A DNA stretch of 44,011 nt, taken from the IMG/VR virus record IMGVR_UViG_3300045257_000218, positions 1 to 44,011 of that record. The stretch is one strand, 5' to 3'. Under the pieces are notes generated by a model that made no database searches, was not told the origin of the DNA, and was given only the letters and a program-made list of their open reading frames with translations. A program made the position numbers and the translations under genes. This DNA comes from a virus. Positions 37,333 through 44,011 of this stretch are shown in pieces (position 1 is the first letter of the stretch; each line of letters starts with the position of its first letter).

Positions 37333-40300
37333 ACTATGGTGGCAGTAGAAAGGGCAAGAATGATTACCTGCGAAGCTGTAGCTTCTGCGGGCGTCTTGTC
37401 CTGCGCTCTACCATGGTCAAAAAGGACGGATTCCTGGCATGTAAAGACGATGCCAGGGGACGCGAGCGTTTAACACTCGACAAAGAGAATGCGGCGAATC
37501 TAAAACGCCGTCGCTGGAATCCGGCCAGAGATCGTCTGTCAGACCGTGATAACGAACAGGACGTCTATCAGGCCGACGAAGCCGCGCTGTTCAATTTGAT
37601 CCTACAGAACCCGTTTGTGCCGTCGGTAGGCAACAATGGACGCGGGTCTGCGCTGGCGCCTGCGAACGCTGTCACTGCGGCTATTCATGCTAAGACGATG
37701 TATGACATCATCGCGGAGAATAAGCGCCCAGGGGCATGGATTGCCTCGGCGACATCTTTGATGTCATCGGCTGGAAACCTGATTCTTTCCAGCCAAAATC
37801 TTACCGACACCAAGAGCACGAATGCATTGTACGGATCGATCCCGTCTGTAACCCTTACGGGGCAATATACCGCCTTTGATGCGGGGTGGTGTGGTCTTGG
37901 GCTGCTTCGTTGCTATCAAGTGACCGGCTCCCAGGGCTATATTGCAGGCGCCAGAAGGATCGCTGGTTTTATTCGTAATCTACAAGCAAGCTCATTTGCA
38001 ACCATAGCCCCAACGTCTCTTGATGCCGCTGGTACGTCTCCATACTATACTGGATTTTGGAGTAATTCGATAGAGAACATCAGCGGGACGCCTCACTTCG
38101 ATCACTATCAAGACCCGATTAATCTGATAGCATTGGAGTTTTTAAGGTTACTGCTTTCTATTGATGGCGACGGAACCTATGGCGCTGATACAACCATATC
38201 AGGGTTCTTTACCAGGATTCCTCAGGTCGCCCTGTCACAGATGATAAGCGATGCGATGTTGCCATGGAACAATGGCCTGTTTAATTCCACTACAAATACT
38301 ACCGTAAATGGACTTTCGGCGACGACGCCATTCTGGAGATTTAACCCCTACCCTACTAACAAGCAGTCGCCGGTGTTCATTGCCCCAGGCACTGGCTCGT
38401 GGGAGCTAAATAACAATTGCATCAGCGTGAGAAGCTGGGCATACGGTATTCATGCCATCTGGGCAAGCGAGGGCGTTTCTAGCAGGATCACATCTCTTTG
38501 GAATTACCTGCAATCAGCCAAACCGAATCCGTCATTTGCGACTCCTGTCAACACAGGACCGAGTGTACTTTTTTCGTCCCAGACTGGAACATTTTATCCA
38601 ACGCTGGCACCGCCTCCGTTTATAGATGTAACGACAGGCCAAATGTCGCTATCTTCTACATATGATTGGGTGTCCTGGGGCCTTCTGTCTCCAATCCAGT
38701 CAGCCAAGAATTCTGCTCAGCTTAAGGCTGCGCGCGTCGTGCTAGGACAGAAGAAATATCGCATTTATAATAGCTCAGATCAGACTGTGCCAACTGACTT
38801 CATAGGCATGTATGGTACCTCCGGGCTTTCCTTCCAGACGGCTGCCAGCGCCGGAAACGCTGCCCCTGGTGATGCAGCTATCGTGGAATACAACTATCGC
38901 CAGGCGCCGATTCTATTCCCTATGCAGGATCCCGTTCCGGCAGCAACCGGCGTTTCTCCGGTCATCTTGTCTGGCTCGTCATCAGACTTACCGTCCCCGC
39001 CGCATCCCGAGAGCCTGGCCTATTGGATGGACGGACAGGACATGGATGGTCAGAGAAATGCCACGCTGACCGACGGTGCGCCGTCGACCTTTATTGTCAA
39101 CAAAGGCACGCGCGGCATCGGATGGTCTCCCGTCGGCATAGCGCCTCCAATCACTCGCCTTTCTGGCGGCTTCGGAAGCATAGAATACTTGGGCGCTGCC
39201 ACCGGTAGAATGGCGACACCAGCAGGCTCTAGGCTCGGCCACACAACTGTGCTGGTCTTGGTTCTGATGAGGACCGCCGTCCTTGGCGTCACGAACGTTT
39301 ATTGTGACGGGTTGGATGTGAATGGTCGCATTCAGGTAAATGACGGCGATGGCAATGATATGCTGCTTGTGGCAGGTGCAGGAAGCGCCCTACAAGCATT
39401 TAACATGCTCACGATTGGGAAATTCAATGTAATAACTCTTTATATGGATGGGACTGGATCTTCGTTTTGTGATATAAACTTTCCATTCGCTGACCAGGGC
39501 CATAGCGGCGTTGGCAATAGCGGCACTGACAGCGGATTCACCGGTATAACAATTGGCGACAGCCTGGGTGTTGATAAGCCATTCCAGGGTAAATTTGCTG
39601 CTTTGTTGTGCTGGAATAGTGCATCCACGGCTAGTCTGCCTGTTGCTCAGGATGTTTGTGATTTCGTGTCAGATTACTATTCCGTGGGGTGGCCGAAGAC
39701 GGCTCTATCTCACTTTTCGTTCCCTCCAGTTGCCACATCGCCGCTCCCGATTCATTCGTCAGATGTTGTAGCCTTTATGGGAGACAGCATCTCCACGTCT
39801 ATTCCAGGTGCCCGATGGTTTGATCCTGCTGTTACGACAATAAACTCTAAACTGTCATCCCCGATTACAGTGGTTCCCGCTGGCGTAGGCGGTAATACCT
39901 TCGCTGACCTGGTTGCCCGGGTCAATGCGGATATAATCAACCACATTCCTAAGCCTACGGTTGTTGTAATAGAATGTGGCGAAAATGACCTATTCCAAAG
40001 AATATCATTGGATACAATCATAACGAATGCGGAGACACTTGTTCTTAATCTACGGGCAGGTATCCCGAATGTCCGCATTGCAATGAATTCTATTCTCTGC
40101 CGCAACGAATATTATCCCGATCCGATCAAGCGCCAGGTTGACCAGATAAATAAAGCGATAGAATTTGTGTGCGCGCAGGTGGGCGCCACGTTCGTAGATA
40201 TTCGCTCTGCGCAACAGGCGTTCGAGGCTGCAAATAACTTCCCGCCTCCTGGGAATCCGCACGATCCTGGGCCGCCGCCGGGCAACAGGGCCCTTCTAAC

Positions 40301-40385
40301 CATCGACGGAGCGCATCTTACAGCGACCGGCCAAGCACTTTGGTCTTCAACATTCGTTGCTAGATGTGTAATATCTAACTCATGA
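37329..40385 (+). CDS. Multidomain tail enzyme: zinc knuckle, (alpha/alpha)-barrel, SGNH esterase, 1018 aa
   Basis: GTG at 37329 overlaps the upstream stop (GTGA). Residues 16-38 hold a CSFC...C knuckle in a basic N-terminus that may anchor it. Residues about 75-400 look like an (alpha/alpha)6 barrel (AGWCGLGLLRCYQVTGS..YIAGARRIAGF) as in glycosidases and lyases. From about 560 a lectin-like domain leads to an SGNH esterase: GDS at 818-820 (Ser820), GGN at 854-856, GEND at 884-887, D993/H996. The C-terminal 400 residues are paralogous to the tailspike at 5718-7211. It probably degrades and deacetylates a surface glycan. Confidence 0.7.
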   Translation: MNYGGSRKGKNDYLRSCSFCGRLVLRSTMVKKDGFLACKDDARGRERLTLDKENAANLKRRRWNPARDRLSDRDNEQDVYQADEAALFNLILQNPFVPSVGNNGRGSALAPANAVTAAIHAKTMYDIIAENKRPGAWIASATSLMSSAGNLILSSQNLTDTKSTNALYGSIPSVTLTGQYTAFDAGWCGLGLLRCYQVTGSQGYIAGARRIAGFIRNLQASSFATIAPTSLDAAGTSPYYTGFWSNSIENISGTPHFDHYQDPINLIALEFLRLLLSIDGDGTYGADTTISGFFTRIPQVALSQMISDAMLPWNNGLFNSTTNTTVNGLSATTPFWRFNPYPTNKQSPVFIAPGTGSWELNNNCISVRSWAYGIHAIWASEGVSSRITSLWNYLQSAKPNPSFATPVNTGPSVLFSSQTGTFYPTLAPPPFIDVTTGQMSLSSTYDWVSWGLLSPIQSAKNSAQLKAARVVLGQKKYRIYNSSDQTVPTDFIGMYGTSGLSFQTAASAGNAAPGDAAIVEYNYRQAPILFPMQDPVPAATGVSPVILSGSSSDLPSPPHPESLAYWMDGQDMDGQRNATLTDGAPSTFIVNKGTRGIGWSPVGIAPPITRLSGGFGSIEYLGAATGRMATPAGSRLGHTTVLVLVLMRTAVLGVTNVYCDGLDVNGRIQVNDGDGNDMLLVAGAGSALQAFNMLTIGKFNVITLYMDGTGSSFCDINFPFADQGHSGVGNSGTDSGFTGITIGDSLGVDKPFQGKFAALLCWNSASTASLPVAQDVCDFVSDYYSVGWPKTALSHFSFPPVATSPLPIHSSDVVAFMGDSISTSIPGARWFDPAVTTINSKLSSPITVVPAGVGGNTFADLVARVNADIINHIPKPTVVVIECGENDLFQRISLDTIITNAETLVLNLRAGIPNVRIAMNSILCRNEYYPDPIKRQVDQINKAIEFVCAQVGATFVDIRSAQQAFEAANNFPPPGNPHDPGPPPGNRALLTIDGAHLTATGQALWSSTFVARCVISNS

Positions 40386-41095
40386 CCACGTCAACGGCAA
40401 CGCTTCCTGATCTCCAGCGTGATGACGTCATTAAGGCGGCGCTCTATATTGCTGGGTATCTTGAATCTAGCATGCAACCAACTCCGGCCGATGTGGCTAT
40501 GGCCACGCAGCTTTTCCGCCTTTTACTGGATAGCCTCCAGGCCGAGGGCGTGATTTTGCGTACTATTGAACGAACGATTTTGCCGCTTGTTTCTGGCCAG
40601 TCTGAATATCCGCTGGACTCAGACACGATCGACGTTGACATAGATCAGGATGGCGTTGCGGGAATGATAATCCCGACTCAGGGGACGGGGGAGAGTCCGG
40701 TCATGGCCATGCGAGCAAATGAATGGATGCAAATCGGCAATAAACAGGTGGGGCCATCTCGGCCAACGTCTGTATATATTGAAAAGCTCGCGGGTATAAC
40801 GGCGGTGTTTTACCCGCCTCCTGGCTCTGAATCCGCATCTTTCAGGTATCGCCGTGTTCGTTTACTAAAAGACGTTGATACTGGGATCGTTACACAGGAT
40901 CTGCCATCTCGTTGGACCTATGCTACCGCTCATGGTCTAGCGGTATTAATTGCGCGATCAAAGTCTCTTCCTATCGCTCGCATTCAAGAGCTGAAATCCG
41001 AATATAAAGAGGCCAAGTTTGCCGCCAGAAACGAAGACGTAGAACGCGGCCCAAGCCGACTTAAGCTCGTTCACAATGGAAGGAATTGTCGGTAA
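40382..41095 (+). CDS. P22 gp4-like tail adaptor (head completion) protein, 237 aa
   Basis: ATGA overlap sets the start. The helical N-terminus (VIKAALYIAGYLESSMQPTPADVAMATQLFRLLLDSLQAEG) and the region YPLDSDTIDVDIDQ match the gp4-type adaptor that joins portal and tail hub and closes the channel after packaging. It precedes the tail fibre and the gp10-like gene, the P22 order with one insertion. In P22 gp4 is 166 aa; this one is longer. Confidence 0.75.
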   Translation: MTTSTATLPDLQRDDVIKAALYIAGYLESSMQPTPADVAMATQLFRLLLDSLQAEGVILRTIERTILPLVSGQSEYPLDSDTIDVDIDQDGVAGMIIPTQGTGESPVMAMRANEWMQIGNKQVGPSRPTSVYIEKLAGITAVFYPPPGSESASFRYRRVRLLKDVDTGIVTQDLPSRWTYATAHGLAVLIARSKSLPIARIQELKSEYKEAKFAARNEDVERGPSRLKLVHNGRNCR

Positions 41096-42708
41096 TGGCA
41101 CAGCTACTTCAAGCCCTTTCCATCTCCGGGGCGCTCAAGTTCGATGGCACCCAGGTATCTTCAGGACGTGCCTGGTTCTTTATCCCCGGATCCGCCAGTT
41201 CACAGCAGGTCGTTTATGCCGATGCCGATGGCCTCTACCCATTAGCGCAACCCGTTGCCTTCGATGCAGGCGGACGCTGCACGGTCTACACGAAGAGCAC
41301 CGTCAGAATCCAGATCGAAGATCAAAATGGCGTCCTCATCAACGTCTATGATCGCGGCAACACCACCGAGGCGCCCAGCGTCGAGATTGAGAACGTTGGC
41401 TACACTGGGATTATTCTGTCAGGCGGCGCCGCAGGGTCCACGGGCGCCGGAGGGAGGACCGACCTCGATACCGTCTTGGGCAGGCTATATGCCTCCACGG
41501 GAGGGGTAGACGGTCAATATCAGGTTCTCTCAACCTCCGGCGCCCGGATTGGTGCACCACGCCTGCTAACAGCTGCGATATCTGACATTTCTGTCAATGT
41601 CAAGTCATTCCTCTGTGGAGACGGTCTTCCTGTTGCCGGAGATGGCCTACATGTGGATACAACTGGCATCCAGGCTGTCATGAACTACGTTGCCAGCAAG
41701 GGTGGTGGAACCGTTCTTTTCCCTCCTGGAACATACTTAATCGATCAGCCGCTTACGCTTACCGCTGCAAATGCCGTTAGCCTGATCGGCGCTGGCCGCG
41801 GCGCCTCAATTATTAAAAATACGAATGGTATTACCGGTGCATTAGTATTTTCTACGTGTACTAATTTCATTATTTCAGGACTTAGGTTTACTTGCTCAGG
41901 AACGAGCACTGGAACAGCGATTTCTATCGCCACAAACTCTACCGGCATTATCCTAGATGGCATTGGCATAGATGATCAATCTGTGTCTACCGGCACATAT
42001 AGATTTGGTATAGATCTTGGCTCTGGATGCTCGCACATTCAATTTCGCCAATGTTCAATTATTACCGTTGCCGGAGATGCCGCCGCTCGCGGAATTAGAC
42101 TTGGCGTGACCGCTGGTCTAACCGATGTTAGTCTATTCGGGACATCTATAACCAGTAATGCAGGTGTAGCACTAGAGGCCGTACAGAATGCTACATCCGT
42201 GCAAATGTTCGGAGGTATATACCTAGGAGGCGCTGGCTCAATTAAATTTTCTGATGCTACCAGCGCCAGTTGGACTATTGTTTCTAGTCAAATAACTAGT
42301 ATCGACATGGCCGCAGTAGGATCTAACAATAGTCCAATAATCCTACAAACTGGAACATCGATTTCGTCTGCAAACGGATATTCGGTAGACATTGCCAGCG
42401 GTGGGACGGTAACACCGGATCTGTCTAGAGTTGGCACTGATGGCGGAGAGATTAGAATTCGTGCAACCTCTACGGGAGTGGCATTTACAATTAATGCTCC
42501 CACGCCGAGGCCAGTAGGAAGGGCATTTACTCTAAAGTTAATTTTCTTCAACAATGCTGGTGCACCGATTACGGGCTGGGGGTTAAACGCCATATATCAC
42601 GTATCGGCCAGTCCAAGCGTTACGGACAACCAATTCACTGGATATCTTTTAACCTGGGATCCTGACTCTGCGGTTTTAAGAGAACTTGGCAGATCAGTTA
42701 CTAGCTAA
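41095..42708 (+). CDS. Tail fibre/spike with pectate-lyase-fold beta-helix, 537 aa
   Basis: ATG at 41095 (MAQLLQALSISGALKF) overlaps the gp4-like stop. The N-terminal 120 residues (FDAGGRCTVYTKSTVRIQIEDQNG) form the adaptor found at the start of many tail fibres. Residues about 170-400 carry the pectate-lyase-3 entry signature (VKSFLCGDG...GIQAVMNYVASKGGGTVLFPPGTY) and beta-helix repeats. It is likely a polysaccharide-binding or -cleaving receptor protein. Insertion between the gp4-like and gp10-like genes is unusual. Confidence 0.75.
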   Translation: MAQLLQALSISGALKFDGTQVSSGRAWFFIPGSASSQQVVYADADGLYPLAQPVAFDAGGRCTVYTKSTVRIQIEDQNGVLINVYDRGNTTEAPSVEIENVGYTGIILSGGAAGSTGAGGRTDLDTVLGRLYASTGGVDGQYQVLSTSGARIGAPRLLTAAISDISVNVKSFLCGDGLPVAGDGLHVDTTGIQAVMNYVASKGGGTVLFPPGTYLIDQPLTLTAANAVSLIGAGRGASIIKNTNGITGALVFSTCTNFIISGLRFTCSGTSTGTAISIATNSTGIILDGIGIDDQSVSTGTYRFGIDLGSGCSHIQFRQCSIITVAGDAAARGIRLGVTAGLTDVSLFGTSITSNAGVALEAVQNATSVQMFGGIYLGGAGSIKFSDATSASWTIVSSQITSIDMAAVGSNNSPIILQTGTSISSANGYSVDIASGGTVTPDLSRVGTDGGEIRIRATSTGVAFTINAPTPRPVGRAFTLKLIFFNNAGAPITGWGLNAIYHVSASPSVTDNQFTGYLLTWDPDSAVLRELGRSVTS

Positions 42709-44011
42709 TGGCTTCAGGCCCAGTTGATTTTCAGGCAGGACAGTCGGACGAAGAGCCGCTTGGAGGCGCTCGTCCGCTGACTTGTAACATGGTCGTAGAT
42801 TCCCAGGGCACCATGCGCGTTCGTCCTGGCATCTCTACCTGGACAGATTTCCCGTCCACAATACCAAATGCCAGCCCGGTCGTTTCGATGGTGGTATGGC
42901 GGAACATGCTCGTCTATGTTACCCAAGATCGAAAGCTCTGGGTTGTGGACGTGCCAGGACATGTAACGGCCCTCTCAGATGACACGGCTCCCACTCAGCT
43001 AGACGGTTCCACTAGGCCAGTGGGGCTTCCGCTCAAGGCCAGGGTAGTGTTCGCTGGCGGCGGCGCTCCGCAGAAATGGGAAGGCGCCGGGCTCTCTGCT
43101 CGCCTACTGGGAAACAACACGGCACCGCCGCTTCCATCTGCCCCTCTGCCGCCTCCTACGACACACCTGGCATCGGTTGCTACGCGCCTCCTGGCTATCG
43201 ACAGATCTGTCACAGGCGCAGGTGCCGGGACCGTTTACTGGTCGAACACTCTCGATAGCGGCAACGAGGTATGGGACCCGGCAAACTTTCTAGAGGCATC
43301 TAGCAGGCCAGATAGGGCCGTGGCTCTCTATGACAATGCCAAGGAAGTTTTTGTCCTGGGAGAATCCACCACGGAGATGTTTCGGCCGGATGCAAATCAA
43401 GGGTTCGTTTCTGGTTTTTCTATGAATGCCGGCTGCGCGGCTCCATATAGCCCAATTAGATACGATGAGGATCTAACCTGGATAGCAGACCGACGGCGGT
43501 TCTTATTGTCCGGCGGCAGAGGATATACTGATATCGGCAAAGATGTCATGAATGGTTTCCTACAAAGCCAGGGTACATTATCGGATGCTTGGAGCTTCGA
43601 ACTTCGCTTTGCTCAATTCCGTCAGATTTGCTGGAATCTTCCTACAGCCGGCAGATGTTTCACGTGGAACAGAGATCATAGCAAATGGGGCGAATTTCGA
43701 AGCTTCTCATCCACTGGCTATCGGCCTCTGAATATATCTAGCTCAGTATTATGGCTGGATAATGATCGTAATATTAGTCTAGTCGGGCTGCCCACCGGTC
43801 AGATAGCTCAGTGGGATTCAACCGCAGTTACCGATCTTGGTCAGCCAATAAAGGCTGAAATCATTTCCGGATACCAAAATCGCGGTACACTTAACCGAAA
43901 AGCATGCAACCAAATCTCATTGTCTATTAAGCCAAATTCGCCTCCTGCCACCACGACGCTTCTTATATCATGGCGAGATGACGGAGGGGCATGGGGCCAG
44001 CCTATTGAGGC
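42708..44011 (+). CDS. P22 gp10-like packaged-DNA stabilisation / tail hub protein (N-terminal part)
   Basis: ATG overlaps the upstream stop (TAATG). The frame is open to the window end and resumes at base 3, giving 480 aa, close to P22 gp10 (472 aa). Core features match: VTWIAD-type LTWIADRRRFLLSGG, VLGESTTEMFRPD (P22: FGSSTIEYF) and CAAPYSPIRYDED. The protein forms the hexameric hub under the gp4 ring. It lies before the ejection protein genes, as expected. It is split only because the circular genome was linearised inside it. Confidence 0.8.
   Translation, partial: MASGPVDFQAGQSDEEPLGGARPLTCNMVVDSQGTMRVRPGISTWTDFPSTIPNASPVVSMVVWRNMLVYVTQDRKLWVVDVPGHVTALSDDTAPTQLDGSTRPVGLPLKARVVFAGGGAPQKWEGAGLSARLLGNNTAPPLPSAPLPPPTTHLASVATRLLAIDRSVTGAGAGTVYWSNTLDSGNEVWDPANFLEASSRPDRAVALYDNAKEVFVLGESTTEMFRPDANQGFVSGFSMNAGCAAPYSPIRYDEDLTWIADRRRFLLSGGRGYTDIGKDVMNGFLQSQGTLSDAWSFELRFAQFRQICWNLPTAGRCFTWNRDHSKWGEFRSFSSTGYRPLNISSSVLWLDNDRNISLVGLPTGQIAQWDSTAVTDLGQPIKAEIISGYQNRGTLNRKACNQISLSIKPNSPPATTTLLISWRDDGGAWGQPIE
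43885..44011. repeat. Terminal overlap copy 2 (circular contig)
   Basis: Identical to bases 1-127. Removing one copy leaves a circle of 43,884 bp in which the gp10-like gene is intact. Confidence 0.97.

Noticed and set aside
1-44011. CRISPR array, IS element or integrase
   Set aside because: No regularly spaced repeats, transposase motif or tyrosine/serine recombinase motif was seen.

Overview
This window is a complete, circularly permuted tailed-phage genome. Bases 1-127 are repeated exactly at 43885-44011, and one open frame (42708 to 266) reads straight through the join. That gives about 43,884 unique bases. The 127-bp overlap looks like an assembler k-mer overlap rather than a biological terminal repeat. 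The particle proteins point to a short-tailed (podovirus) phage of the P22 assembly type: large terminase, long portal (796 aa), scaffold, coat, a gp4-like adaptor and a gp10-like tail hub, with no tape-measure or sheath genes. The host cannot be named from sequence alone. Shine-Dalgarno sites, a perfect DnaA box and a GATC-rich candidate origin fit a Gram-negative bacterium.

Layout. (1) A leftward early operon on the minus strand runs from about 21345 down to 7498. It holds short membrane and exported proteins, a RadC/JAB protein, SSB, an HTH protein, an ERF single-strand annealing protein, an O-like replication protein whose gene contains seven GATC sites in 60 bp, a C5 cytosine methyltransferase, a KGG-motif protein, an unusually dense run of small cysteine-rich (zinc-ribbon-like) proteins, an AT-hook protein and a RusA-like resolvase. 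Almost all genes overlap by ATGA, GTGA or TAATG, and many are under 60 codons. (2) A control region (about 21346-22860) has paired 16-bp operator-like repeats, three small rightward genes including an HTH_17/excisionase-like protein, and GC-rich hairpins. It ends in a promoter-like sequence and a DnaA box. (3) A rightward late operon runs from about 22897 to the window end and on to 7501. It starts with exported and unknown proteins and a von Willebrand A-domain protein. Then come terminase, a tRNA-like element, portal, a GroES-like co-chaperonin, scaffold, capsid proteins, two beta-helix proteins, a large enzyme with an SGNH esterase domain, gp4-like, a pectate-lyase-fold tail protein, gp10-like, four probable ejection proteins, a second SGNH tailspike and small membrane (lysis-like) proteins.

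How it works together. The early operon supplies recombination, ssDNA binding and DNA modification; no polymerase, primase or helicase is visible, so replication probably uses host enzymes. The late operon builds a P22-like capsid with its own co-chaperonin and carries two related carbohydrate-esterase modules for host-surface polysaccharide. No integrase, CRISPR array or recognisable endolysin was found.
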